From Herpetomonas samuelpessoai (lineage: Eukaryota; Euglenozoa; Kinetoplastea; Trypanosomatida; Trypanosomatidae), in the NCBI GenBank assembly GCA_030849835.1, contig JASAOC010002122.1, positions 186,001 to 250,000 of the forward strand: a stretch of DNA of 64,000 nt. The letters run 5' to 3'. The position numbers were made by a program, and so were the translations under genes. Positions 46,556 through 56,507 of the stretch are shown piece by piece. The stretch's first letter is position 1. Every line of letters begins with the position of its first letter. The notes below the pieces were generated by a model. The model searched no databases, was not told where the DNA came from, and saw only the letters and a list, made by a program, of their open reading frames with translations.

Positions 46556-49018
46556 ATGGCCGCACCCAAGTTTAGCCTGAACCTGGACGGCACGCTCAAG
46601 AAGCGGTCGCCGATGCAGGACCGAGGGGAGGACCAACCAGGGCAGTACTCGCCTCGTCCCACGGCCGTCGCCCCGCCCTCGTCGTCCCCTACGCCTTCGT
46701 CTCCTCCGTCTTCCCCCTCTACTACCCCCACTGCCAGCGCAGGTGCCTCAGGCTCCAGTACCCGACCAGGCACTCCCTCGTCGCTGCCCACGGCCCTCAA
46801 GAAGCATGTGGACCCCACGTCTTCTGTTGCGGAGGCGGTGGCGGCGGAGGAAGCTGCCATTGGCATCACGGACCCCGACATGGACGTCATCCTCGCCGCC
46901 AAACCGCGCCTCAGTGCCAGCGCTGCGGGGGCGGGTGGTGGCTACGGCGGGCGAGCTTCCTCTACAGGCTCCGCCTCAGTCAGCTCAGATTCACCCCCGC
47001 GACACGGCAGCGATAGCGCCACCGCCGCCGCACCCGTCGCGGCCACCACCACCACCACCACCACAGGCAGTCGGCGGACCCCCGCTGCTCTGGCCACGCT
47101 GGTGGGGCACCAGAACGCGCGGCAGCCGGCGGCAGCTGGCGACGCATCCAAAGCTGTTAGCACAGGGGACGCCACGGCGAGTACTGCGTCGGCCTCGGGG
47201 CGAGCAGGAAGCCCTGGGGCGTCTGTCGGCCGTGGGACGGCGGCGCTGGCCTCTGCCGCTTCACGGCGCGGATCCGCCACGGCAGCCTCGGCGCCGTCCT
47301 CTTCCCACGCAACCGATCGCAGCCGCTCTAACGGCGCGGCGAGCACGGCGGCAGGGGAGGGGAAGGAGGAGGGCGGCCATGTGTCCTCGGTGCACCTTGA
47401 GGAAGGCTACATCCTCGGCCGCACATTCAAGCAGTTCGTTGCGAGCACTAGCCGCCTCTCCATCAGCGGCATCACAGGCAGCAAAGGCGGAGGCACCTTC
47501 CGACAGAACCCTTCGCAGTACGTGTCTGCCATGACCTCGTACGGCGATTACGTCGCCATTGGCGATCGCACAGGCCACGTCGCGGTCATGAAGCGCAAGC
47601 CCATGACAGATGGGCAGCACCAGGCGTTGCTTGACGAGGAGGCCCGACAGGACGCCGATTGGCTCTCGTCCGAGGGGCGTCGTGAGGGCGACAGGGACGA
47701 CCCCCACGCGCGCGGTGCGGCCCGTGCCTTGTCGTCGTCGTACCCTGCCCCTCGCACCCAGGACTTGTACGACTTCCATGTGGGCCAGCAGGCGTACACC
47801 TCCGTGATTGACCCCCTCAACAGCGTGGAGGTGACTCCCAATGTGTCCGCGCTGGCGTTCCTGCCACAGGCCAGCCCCGCTGCCTACCTCTTGACTGCCA
47901 ACGAGAAGGTGCCCAAGCTGTACAAGGTCATGACGGTGCGAGAGTCCGCCATGCCCTTCCGTGCGGTGGATAAGATTGATTCCAAGACGATTGGACCGTT
48001 GACGGCGGCGTCGAGGGCATCGACGGTGACCATGAAGCCCGTGGCGCGCTACGCCCTCAGCCATGAGTACAACATCCACTCCATCTGCCCTTTGGCGGAC
48101 TCGGAGCAGTTTGTCACGGGCGATGACTTGACAATGCACTTGTGGTGCACCGAGTACCCGGACACTTCCATTGAAACCTTTGACATTCGGCCCCCGTACG
48201 ATGAGGAGCCACGAGAGGCCATCCGCTGCGTCCGGGTATTTCCCCACGAGCCCTTTCTGCTCTTCGCCGCCACCTCCTCGGGCAGCGTGCGTGTCATTGA
48301 TGTCCGCCAGACGTTGCGGTGGGGTGGACAGACCCCGCAGCTGTTTGTGAACCCCCCGCGTGAGGCGGACGGGAATTTCAGCCACGTCACGAACAGCCTC
48401 AGTGACTGCGCCTTGAGCCCCTGCGGGCGCTACATTGTGGGCCGCGACTTCATGACCACGTGCCTGTGGGACGTGCGTGTCGCGGGCGGCAGCGGTGCCA
48501 GCGGTGGCGGCGCCTTCCCCAGCAGTCCAAGCCACCGCGCCACCCCCGCGGCTGCAGGATCAGACTACAACGTGGTGCAGCGCTGGGAACTGCATCCCAA
48601 CCTCCGCAGCAACCTCGAGACGCTCTACCAGTCTGACCTGCTGTTTGAGCGCTTCGACGTCCAGTTTGTGAACCACAGGCAGGTGTGCACGGGCGGCTTT
48701 GGCAACGCACTCTACACCATGGATGTCACCCAAACGCCGTCGACGGGCGGCGACGGCGTTGAGGTATTTCACCTGCCCACCAACGAAGGCGTCGCGGACA
48801 TCACGCGCACCACCGTGCACGCAAAGCCTGCACCAGCCACCAACAGCAGCACGGGAGGGGACCCGGGCAAGAATGGCACTGCTGCTGCCGGTGCGAACAC
48901 ACTGGAGCTTGGCTCTCGCATCACGCTGCTGTCGCGACCCACCATGTCCCTGGGTGGAATGTGTGGCATGATGCTATGCTGCGGACAGGTAGTGATGCAG
49001 CTGAGCTACACCTCCTGA
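46556..49018 (+). CDS. PP2A regulatory subunit B (B55/PPP2R2 family) with long low-complexity N-terminus (820 aa)
   Basis: B55 subunits are WD40 propellers that select substrates for protein phosphatase 2A. Residues about 325-815 hold the propeller: YGDYVAIGDRTGHVAVMKRK, LTANEKVPKLYKV, EYNIHSICPLADSEQFVTGDDLTMHLW, LLFAATSSGSVRVIDVRQT, SDCALSPCGRYIVGRDFMTTCLWDV, HPNLRSNLETLYQSDLLFERFD and the closing TGGFGNALYTMDV. These correspond block by block to human B55 ([59 protein letters not shown]). The first ~280 residues are Ala/Ser/Thr/Pro low complexity, absent from B55 of most organisms. Ala/Ser-rich insertions also break some blades. The start ATG at 46556 is the first after acceptor 46419-46420. 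Confidence 0.92.
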   Translation: MAAPKFSLNLDGTLKKRSPMQDRGEDQPGQYSPRPTAVAPPSSSPTPSSPPSSPSTTPTASAGASGSSTRPGTPSSLPTALKKHVDPTSSVAEAVAAEEAAIGITDPDMDVILAAKPRLSASAAGAGGGYGGRASSTGSASVSSDSPPRHGSDSATAAAPVAATTTTTTTGSRRTPAALATLVGHQNARQPAAAGDASKAVSTGDATASTASASGRAGSPGASVGRGTAALASAASRRGSATAASAPSSSHATDRSRSNGAASTAAGEGKEEGGHVSSVHLEEGYILGRTFKQFVASTSRLSISGITGSKGGGTFRQNPSQYVSAMTSYGDYVAIGDRTGHVAVMKRKPMTDGQHQALLDEEARQDADWLSSEGRREGDRDDPHARGAARALSSSYPAPRTQDLYDFHVGQQAYTSVIDPLNSVEVTPNVSALAFLPQASPAAYLLTANEKVPKLYKVMTVRESAMPFRAVDKIDSKTIGPLTAASRASTVTMKPVARYALSHEYNIHSICPLADSEQFVTGDDLTMHLWCTEYPDTSIETFDIRPPYDEEPREAIRCVRVFPHEPFLLFAATSSGSVRVIDVRQTLRWGGQTPQLFVNPPREADGNFSHVTNSLSDCALSPCGRYIVGRDFMTTCLWDVRVAGGSGASGGGAFPSSPSHRATPAAAGSDYNVVQRWELHPNLRSNLETLYQSDLLFERFDVQFVNHRQVCTGGFGNALYTMDVTQTPSTGGDGVEVFHLPTNEGVADITRTTVHAKPAPATNSSTGGDPGKNGTAAAGANTLELGSRITLLSRPTMSLGGMCGMMLCCGQVVMQLSYTS

Positions 49019-49960
49019 AGGAATGAAACCTGATGCATTTCACGACACAAGCACGGGGGACAGTTTCACTCGGGCAAGACACGGTTTGATTCTCAGACCT
49101 CTCCTTTGTGTTTGAGCGTTCAGGGCAATGGCTGCGTCTTTCTCCAAAGCAACCAAAAAAATATTGCATAGAGGCTATCTCGTTGCTGTTGATTGCCCAC
49201 CAGCGTTGTTGCAGGGCGACGGATCATTGGCACCAACTTGTGTTTTCACAGATTTCGTTTTTCCCGTTCACCATACATCTAGAGTGCTTGCTTCCCAGAG
49301 AGGTACACAAAGGCGAAGTGCCTCCTGTGCACTTCACACTTTGTTCACCACACGAAAAAGAGCAGCGATTGCCTCACAGTTGCGGGTAGCGCACGTATTC
49401 CTGAGGAAGATTCTGAGAAGCTTATGAAGAACAAAGATCGTATACAAACATGGCCATCAGAAGGAGAGGGAGAGAGAGATTGGGTAGAAACAGAGGCTGC
49501 ATACATTTCGTAGGTGTGCTTCATCGTTGTTCAGGGGATGCGGAGTGGGGGACGGGTCCTTTGTCGACTCCACGGTTGGAGTGCGCAAAGAAGAGCTGAA
49601 CACTGCTCTCTCCGCGGTTTGATTTCAGCCGTGCGCATGTGTGGTCTAAATCTTTCTTTTCATCTCTTCTTGTCTTGACGCGCGTTTGGGTTTTCTTCGC
49701 TCATGTGCATCTAGGTCTTAGATATTCCTTGATCGATCATCACCTCTCACCTCCCCAGGCTACGTTAGCGTCGTCTACCAAAGCCTTTTTCTTTCCCACT
49801 GTACCTCTATTTCGCTCCGTTTCTGAGCAAACAGATTTATAAAACACGTTTTCTATATAAGGAAAGCAACGGCGGATAGTACCCCTCTTCTCTTTTGAAA
49901 TAGCATAAATACGGCCACACAACACTAAACAAAAAGAAAAAAAGCCGTCAATAACTTAAC
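49019..49960. other. Intergenic region with trans-splice signals for the ERG4 gene
   Basis: The 3' flank of the B55 gene, then pyrimidine tracts at about 49784-49824 (AG 49826-49827) and 49881-49895 (AG 49902-49903). From the latter, the 57-nt A-rich leader has no ATG before 49961. No supported gene. Confidence 0.55.
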
Positions 49961-51463
49961 ATGCCCCCCAAGAAGCGCTCCACCAGTCGCGCGGGCTCCC
50001 GCTCGCGCAGCCGTGGCCGCAAGGCCTCCACGACGCGTTCCCGCTCCGCCAGCCGCGGGCGTGCGGCGGCCAAGGAGCCGACGGCGGAGGAGCTCTACTT
50101 CAAGAACGTGGAGCGCCGCTTCACCCCCGAGAAGGACGTGTGGAGCGGTCACTGGGAGTTTATGGGACCGCTTGGTGCTCTGGCCATCATGGTCTTCTCG
50201 CACATCCTGATCTTCTACTTCTACGTGTGCGTAGAGAATTTCCAGGGCACCATCATCTACCCCGGCCACCCTGACCTCAAGGGCGAGCGCATGGACACGG
50301 TCTTCCTGAACTACCTCAAGGAGCATGCCGTCCCGACCGTCAAGACGGTGGGTGTCTTTGTCGGGTTCCTCGTCTTTGAGTACCTCTGTGCCCTCACGCT
50401 GCCCGCCTTCTACGTCAAGGGTCTTCCTCTCCCCTCGGAGAATGGCTACCGCCTGACCTACAAGTGCAACGCGGTGATGGCCTGGTACGTGGTGCTGGTG
50501 GCCGCCGGCGTGCTGCACTACACTGGCATCTTCCCGCTCTACGAGCTCCGTCGCCACTACGGCGAGTTCCTCACCACCGCCACCATTGTCGCCGACGTCA
50601 TCGCCGTCTGGGTGTACATTGCGGGCCTTCCCCGTCGCATCCGCATGACGCCCAGCTTCATCTACAACTTTTTCATGGGCAGCGCTCTCAACTTCCGCCT
50701 GCCAGGCAACATTGACGTGAAGCTTTTCGCAGAGTGCCGTAACTCGTGGGTGCTGCTTATGATGCTGACGCTCTCCTGCGCCGCGGAGCAGTACCGCGAG
50801 CTGGGCTACCTTACGGGCAACATGTGGTTCATGATTTACGCCCACCTTCTCTACGTGAACGCGATTCAAAAGGGCGAGGAGTGCATCATCACGACGTGGG
50901 ACCTCTACTACGAAAAGTTTGGCTGGATGCTCGCGTACTGGAACACCTGCGGCGTCCCCTTCCTCTACTGCATGCAGTCCCTCTACATCCAGACGGTGCT
51001 CAAGGACAAGCAGCACCCCACCTGGGTCCTTGCCATCATGGCAGTGGTGTACTTCGCGGCGTACTTCATCTGGGATAACATCAACTCGCAGAAGAACCGC
51101 TTCCGCATGCGCCGCAGTGGTGTGCCTCTGGAGCTGATCAAGCGCAAGACGTTCCCTCAGCTGCCGTGGTCGTACATTGACAACCCGCGCACGATTCGCA
51201 GCGACAAGGGCGAGCTCTTCGTCGATGGCTGGTATCGCTACGGCCGCAAGATTCACTACACGGTGGACATCGTTATGTCCTTCCTCTGGGGTGCGGCCTG
51301 CGGCTTTGACAGCTACATTCCCTTCTTCTACCTATCGTTCTTCTTCTGCCACCTCATTGACCGCGAGCGCCGTGATGAGCTCCGCTGCAAGGCCAAGTAC
51401 GGAAAGCTGTGGGACGAGTACGTCCGCATTGTGCCCTACAAGTTCATCCCTGGCATCTACTAG
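49961..51463 (+). CDS. ERG4: Sterol C-24(28) reductase, ERG4 family (500 aa)
   Basis: ERG4 carries out the last step of ergosterol synthesis, NADPH-dependent reduction of the C-24(28) double bond, in the ER membrane. After a Ser/Arg/Lys-rich hydrophilic N-terminus (about 1-45), several hydrophobic membrane segments follow. Family blocks: GLPLPSENGYRLTYKCNAVMAWY, FIYNFFMGSALNFRLP, LGYLTGNMWFMIYAHLLYVNAIQKGEE, then TTWDLYYEKFGWMLAYWN with GVPF, and the C-terminal LFVDGWYRYGRKIHYT (about 418-433) plus KYGKLWDEY and KFIPGIY. The KGEECIITTWD plus YEKFGWML block favours ERG4 over sterol C-14 reductase or lamin B receptor. Third codon positions are very GC-rich, indicating high expression. The start ATG at 49961 is the first after acceptor 49902-49903. 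Confidence 0.93.
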   Translation: MPPKKRSTSRAGSRSRSRGRKASTTRSRSASRGRAAAKEPTAEELYFKNVERRFTPEKDVWSGHWEFMGPLGALAIMVFSHILIFYFYVCVENFQGTIIYPGHPDLKGERMDTVFLNYLKEHAVPTVKTVGVFVGFLVFEYLCALTLPAFYVKGLPLPSENGYRLTYKCNAVMAWYVVLVAAGVLHYTGIFPLYELRRHYGEFLTTATIVADVIAVWVYIAGLPRRIRMTPSFIYNFFMGSALNFRLPGNIDVKLFAECRNSWVLLMMLTLSCAAEQYRELGYLTGNMWFMIYAHLLYVNAIQKGEECIITTWDLYYEKFGWMLAYWNTCGVPFLYCMQSLYIQTVLKDKQHPTWVLAIMAVVYFAAYFIWDNINSQKNRFRMRRSGVPLELIKRKTFPQLPWSYIDNPRTIRSDKGELFVDGWYRYGRKIHYTVDIVMSFLWGAACGFDSYIPFFYLSFFFCHLIDRERRDELRCKAKYGKLWDEYVRIVPYKFIPGIY

Positions 51464-53984
51464 AAACGTTGGTTTCCTCGTTTGTGTGCGTGTCTCTCTT
51501 TCCCAGGCTTTCCCTTATGTTTATCTCGTTCCCTTTGTCTCTGCGGACAAAGCGTTTCTCCCTTCTGTTTGTTTTTTCTTTTTTCACTGGCTAAGTCTTC
51601 CACTCCTTTAGCGCACCTCTTCCCTCTTTCTTCGCCAACCACGCGCTGCTTCCGTACAAGGCTGCAGGTTTTACGGTTGTGAGGGGATCGAGGTCTCTCT
51701 CCGCTTCGAAACGAAGTATTTTATGTTCCGCAAGATGGAATGTTACGCATAAATAAATGGGGAGAGAGTGAAGGAGAGGGCGTGCAGTGGGGATGGTGAC
51801 GAGAGCTGGGCACCATAGCGACAGCCTCTTTTATTTCATTTTGCAACAAAAAGAGTTTATATAATCAGGTCAGAACGTCAGAAAAAGAGCACCAGGCAGC
51901 AGCCATTGCGCAGGACAGTGTCATCGTCCATTGCGTTTTCCTCTGCTCTTGCTATGTCTTCTTCGGCCCTAGCCCACACTATTCAGCAAGACGAACAGCA
52001 GCGACGATGAGAAAGAAAGTGGTACTGCACTGGTGCGTTTCTCTGTTCTGCTCTCTTTCTCATTTCTCACGTTTTACTTCTATAAAATATATATCGTGTA
52101 CTCGCCAAACCCTGCATCTTTTTTAATTTCGTTGTTCTCACTTCTAGAGATTTCTTTCTCGTGTTTTTTCTTTCTTTTTGGCTCTCGCTCTCCCTTCATT
52201 CACTGGTTGGCCTCGCTCTCTTCTCGTTTTCACTTTGTTACCTTCTCGCTTGCGTTCGTTCCCTTTGTTTGTTTGTGTTTCTGGTTTACTTCGTCAACCC
52301 GACCACGTTGTTTTTATTTCCTCCTGTTTAGACACAGGCAGACAGCGCGTTCCACCTTCTTTTCCCTCCGGCCACTCGCAGGGATCGTTTTGTGGCGCAT
52401 GCTCTGCCTCGTCTGTCACAGCGTCCCTGGTCCGTCCACGTTATCGGCAAGCGTTCCTTTCGGAGAGGTTGGCGGGAGGAAAGTGAAACCATGCAAGCGG
52501 CCTCCATACTCAGCGCGTTGTCACGGTCCCGCATCACAAGAGGCACAAAACCTGTGCAGCGGCGGATAATAGAAGGGAGGGTGTCTCCTATGGGGCGCCG
52601 TCTCTGTCCGCATCTGATGTGAGGGGACCCTATCCGCTGGTATACTGCCCAGGAAGAAGCATGCGAACTCTGTGTGTGGGTGTGGCGTGGCTGCGCTCGC
52701 TTCACTATTCCGTTCATAGAGTGAAAGTACTTCTTTTTACCTCTTTGTTTTTTTTTTTTTTAAATTTATTAAGCGCTCGGTGGGTGGTGTTGCAGCCGGA
52801 GGGCGATCCACGGAGGGTCTGCGTAACGAAATTTTCGAACCGCGGAAACAGGGACGCATTGTCCTGTGAACAGCCACAGGAAGTGTGTTGCCATGGCATC
52901 AAGTGCCTTTCCCACGTGCTTTTCGTTCCTGAAAGGCCTCGGGAATTCATACGAATAGTGTATCACTGGCTCACCAAGGTGACGTCCCATCGAGGAGCGC
53001 TTACTCGAGGAAGGAGAAGAAGAAAAGAAAATAGACACGGCAAACGTACATGAGAGAAAGGACTAGACGAAAGCGAAAGCTACCATCTCATCAACATGGA
53101 CGCCTTTTTTTTAAAAATCTTGTGTGACTCGCGGAGCTGCAAACTCACGTGTCTCGTCTTCATTCTTTCCTTCACAGCTCCTTTGTATGTACGAATCAGA
53201 TGCTGTGGCCTGTTATCTCACCTTCCTTTGTGCTCCCACTGCGCGCGTTTTGACTTTTGCGTAACTCGCGACGCCCTGCATCTATTCACACACAACCCGC
53301 CTTCGAGCCGCTTGCGCGAGGGAGGAGACAAATGGTCAAATCAAAATTCAGAAGAACGTCAAAGAAGTGGCGGAACGACCAACCACTGAGATGTTTGCGG
53401 CTGTGGCGCACCCATGGGAACGCTGTTGCACGTCCATCTCGCCAGCGCGCACGACGTCACGAAGAGAGTCTCGTACATGCTCGGTGAGCGTGGAGCAGTG
53501 AAAAGGGGAAAGGAAGGGAAACCACGTCGGGTGGTGGCCTTTCAATCCTCAGCTCCCATCGCTATGCGTCAGCGTTGCAAATGAAAGCCCCTCCAAAAAA
53601 AAAAAAAGAAAAGAAGGGCAACCATGTCTCATTGAGCGACATGGAGGATGGCGGCACGCAACGTTACGCGGCTCCGTTCGTGTTGCATGTGTTCTTGGGG
53701 TTCTCTGCGTGAACGTACTTTCAAAATGGTGCATCCTTCCCTTGTCTCTCTCTCTCTCCTCCACCTGTTCTCTTCGCGCGTGCGCACACTCAGGAAACCA
53801 ATCCTTTCATTGGGTAGCTGTTGCTGTGGGGTGACCGCTTCACCACTTCACTAAGGAGTCACTTTACTGCTCGTGAAACCTGGGCGATTACGTTGGTTCT
53901 CTTTGTTTTCCAGTTCTTCACTGGTGGGGTTCTCCCTTTTGGGTTTACACACACGACAGTATTCTTTGCTAGACACGGTGAATC
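51464..53984. other. Unusually long gene-poor interval (2.5 kb)
   Basis: The longest spacer of the window, between two plus-strand genes. It starts with the pyrimidine-rich 3' flank of ERG4, then a long T/C-rich stretch (about 52028-52330) with a small TATATA element (about 52083-52095), a T12 run at about 52749-52760 and an A12 run at 53595-53606. Splice signals for the next gene lie at its right end (AG 53971-53972). Open frames in it are short or read through pyrimidine tracts. A 43-codon ORF at 52491-52622 is a weak candidate. No RNA gene recognised. Confidence 0.5.
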
Positions 53985-54497
53985 ATGTTGCGCCGAAGTG
54001 CGTTGCTAGCAGACAGCTTCAAGGAGCATTACCACCGTGTTCACTTACCACGACGGCTCGCCTTTCAGCGCTTCTTGAACAAGGAGAAGGCGCTCGCGGC
54101 GAAGCGGGGGGCGAATGTGGGCACTGCTGCTGCCGGTGCCGGTGCCGGCTCGTCCTCCTCTGCCCTCGCCAAGGGAGCGGGTGCTCCTTCCGCGGACGCG
54201 GTCCCGTACAAGTACAATCGCTGGTGGGTGACCAACGATCACGAGTTTGTGCATCAATTTGCCTTCGTCGAAGACCCGGACGTGATTCGTGAACGACGCA
54301 ACGCCTTGCCCGTGGTCACACAGGACAACATTTGGAAGGAGCCACAGAGGACGTTCTTTATGCCGTTTGCGCCGTACGTGCGTGTGGTGGACTATGCGAA
54401 AGACCCCGACTCCAAGTTTCTGAAGCCCGTTAACGTTCCTCGATGGAAGGACTACATGCAGCGCAAGAAGCCGGTGGTGCCGCGTACGTGGTATTAG
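53985..54497 (+). CDS. Small basic protein with mitochondrial-type N-terminus (170 aa)
   Basis: The N-terminus MLRRSALLADSFKEHYHRVHLPRRL is an arginine-rich amphipathic stretch of the mitochondrial import type. An Ala/Gly/Ser linker (about 43-65) precedes a Trp/Tyr/Arg/Pro-rich body (YKYNRWWVTNDHEFVHQF, TFFMPFAPYVRVVDYAK, RWKDYMQRKKPVVPRTWY at the end). Composition and size suit a kinetoplastid-specific subunit of the mitoribosome or a respiratory complex. No known domain seen. The start ATG at 53985 is 12 nt after acceptor AG 53971-53972. Confidence 0.72.
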   Translation: MLRRSALLADSFKEHYHRVHLPRRLAFQRFLNKEKALAAKRGANVGTAAAGAGAGSSSSALAKGAGAPSADAVPYKYNRWWVTNDHEFVHQFAFVEDPDVIRERRNALPVVTQDNIWKEPQRTFFMPFAPYVRVVDYAKDPDSKFLKPVNVPRWKDYMQRKKPVVPRTWY

Positions 54498-55283
54498 CTG
54501 CCATTTTTTCTTTTTCTTTGAAGGGGTCTTACTCTCGCGACCGAGTGGCGCGGTGCTCTATGGTTCTCAACCCATGTTGCCTGTCCACCGCATTGTGGCG
54601 TGGGTCATGTCCCAGGCGTTGGTGGTCGAATGTGTTCTCGCGGGAGGACCGACTGTCTTACGTCGATGATGACAGTGTTTGACTCGCACGGAGTCGCTCA
54701 CATGACGTTTTTTTTTGTTCTCTCACCTCATCCTAAAAAAAAGAAAAAAAAAGCGACAGACACTACATATAAGTATGAAGCAGCCACAGCAAATGCACGG
54801 GTCATGCGTGGAAAGGGCGTTGGGGAGGGAAACGGCAACGCTAGGACACTCCCCAGGCGATTGACAAAGGTGGTGGAATGACGTCGGTACATCTGTGCTG
54901 GCGCTCTGTTTCTCTCCTTTTTTTTCCCTACGCACAAGCATCTCTGGTGGGGGAATACGTTGCCAACGTTCGTCTCAGATGAACCAACCTGAGTAACAAG
55001 CGGGCGGAAAAGCCTGTCCTTCCCACACACGCACAAATACGGTGTGTCCGGTGCCTGTATGTCATGCACACCAACAAGCTGCTGCTCTGAGCTCTGTGAA
55101 CCCTCTTTTTCCCATTACTTTTGCTTCTCGTTTCTATCATGCAGATTCGACTGTTCTTTTTCTCGCCCACCCCCTTTACCGTCTCCTTCTCTGGAACGAG
55201 TAGGATTCCTTCATCGGACGGCCACCCAGCACATCTACATTTCGCTTTATTGAAAAACTCTCTTCTTTCCCCCCAAACACAAC
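54498..55283. other. Intergenic region with trans-splice signal for TTC4
   Basis: A/T homopolymers (T run about 54710-54717, A-rich about 54735-54752). Pyrimidine tract at 55151-55191 ending in GAG (AG 55199-55200), then an ATG-free leader of about 83 nt. No tRNA or snoRNA could be supported. Confidence 0.55.
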
Positions 55284-56507
55284 ATGCTGCGGGGCCTTGT
55301 GGACACAAGCAAGCTCGCGCCAGAGCAGGTGGAGCACATCGACACCCTTCAGGATGAGATTGACGAAATTTGGAGCCGTCGCGGCAACTACAAGATCGAT
55401 CCGGACGCGTGGGAGTCGATGCCCCTCTTCATGGAGACCATTAGCGAGGAGGACATTGACAAGAACCAGCAGTGCGCCGCACTCGCCTCCATTGTGTACG
55501 ACGAGATGCCCCCCGAAGAGGTCGCCGAGAACCGGAAGGAGCATGGTAACAAGGCACTCGTCATGGCACTGAACCCAGCACAAGAGCGCCGCGAGAACTT
55601 GGCCCGCACGGCGTGCTGGGCCTACACCGAGGCGCTGCAGGCAAAGCACAAGGACACCGTGCTCTCCAGCACTATCTACGCCAACCGCAGCCTCGCCCAG
55701 TTCATCATTGGCAACTACGGCCACGGACTGGAGGACGCGCAGCGCGCCATTATCTTGAACCCCGACTACGTCAAGGCCTACTTCCGAGCCGCCAAGTGCG
55801 CGGAGCGGGTAAAGAAGTACGACATGGCCCTCAAGATGCTCGACCGCGGGCTTGAGGTCATTGAGAGGGAGGCCGCGGCCTCTGCTGAGGCACAGACGAC
55901 AGATGAGGAGCGGGCGGCAGCAGCGGCCAAGAAAGCGCAGGCGGTCAAGGAGTTCGAGGAGCTCAAGGCCCTTGTCGCGACAGAGAGGGAGAAACACACG
56001 AAGAAGGAGACAACGCTCAAACGTGGGGAGCGCGTCGAGGCGGTGAAGCTGTCCAACGTGGCGCGCGCCATCACGTCAGCGGGAATCAAGATGTCTGGCC
56101 GCAGCGAGGTCTCCAGCGAGCAGATGGGCGTCTACGGCAACCCAAAGCCGTACTTTGATACGGAGCACATGCTTCACGTCCCGATCCTCTTCATGTACGA
56201 CGAGTACAGCCAGACGGACATTATGCAAGACGTGACCTGTGACGTCTCGGTGGGTGAGCTGCTCGAGGAGCTCATGCCCTTTCCCTGGGATGACCGCGGT
56301 CGTTACGCGGATATGTCGAACATTATTGTCTTTTATAAGATTGACGACGGCGTCAAGGAGGCGGAATGCTACGAAATCGACCCAGACTGGCCCCTCATGG
56401 AGGTCTTCCGAAGCGAGACGTATCAGATGCCGCAGCTCCTGCCTGTGCTTCACCTGATCTGCAAGGATAGCGAACTGATTGACCGCATGAGGCTCCACCG
56501 CCGGTGA
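55284..56507 (+). CDS. TTC4: TPR co-chaperone TTC4/Cns1 (407 aa)
   Basis: TTC4 (yeast Cns1) bridges Hsp90 and Hsp70 and is essential in yeast. The N-terminus contains the family block MPLFMETISEEDI (46-58). Three TPRs cover about 83-195. The EEVD-binding carboxylate clamp is intact: K85 and N89 in TPR1, N134 in TPR2, and K164 and R168 in TPR3. A Lys/Glu-rich helix (about 215-255) leads to the C-terminal wheel domain (about 285-405) with HVPILFMYDEYSQTDIM and the closing VLHLICKDSELIDRMRLHR. Full length and apparently complete. The start ATG at 55284 is the first after acceptor 55199-55200. Confidence 0.92.
   Translation: MLRGLVDTSKLAPEQVEHIDTLQDEIDEIWSRRGNYKIDPDAWESMPLFMETISEEDIDKNQQCAALASIVYDEMPPEEVAENRKEHGNKALVMALNPAQERRENLARTACWAYTEALQAKHKDTVLSSTIYANRSLAQFIIGNYGHGLEDAQRAIILNPDYVKAYFRAAKCAERVKKYDMALKMLDRGLEVIEREAAASAEAQTTDEERAAAAAKKAQAVKEFEELKALVATEREKHTKKETTLKRGERVEAVKLSNVARAITSAGIKMSGRSEVSSEQMGVYGNPKPYFDTEHMLHVPILFMYDEYSQTDIMQDVTCDVSVGELLEELMPFPWDDRGRYADMSNIIVFYKIDDGVKEAECYEIDPDWPLMEVFRSETYQMPQLLPVLHLICKDSELIDRMRLHRR

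Noticed and set aside
47261-48535. 424-codon minus-strand open frame
   Set aside because: Antisense to the B55 propeller and against the array direction, with His/Val/Arg-rich shadow composition.
49925-51256. 443-codon minus-strand open frame
   Set aside because: Antisense to ERG4, which has clear family motifs on the plus strand.
52033-52569. 178-codon hydrophobic Phe/Ser/Leu-rich plus-strand frame
   Set aside because: It is a translation of a T/C-rich stretch, and the apparent membrane segments are a composition artefact.
54530-54590. tRNA-like A-box (GACCGAGTGGCGC) and a GGTTCTCAACCC segment
   Set aside because: The B-box does not match GGTTCGANTCC and no cloverleaf with a paired acceptor stem can be drawn.
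54664-54671. C-box-like GATGATGA, possible C/D snoRNA
   Set aside because: No CTGA D-box at a suitable distance downstream and no terminal stem.
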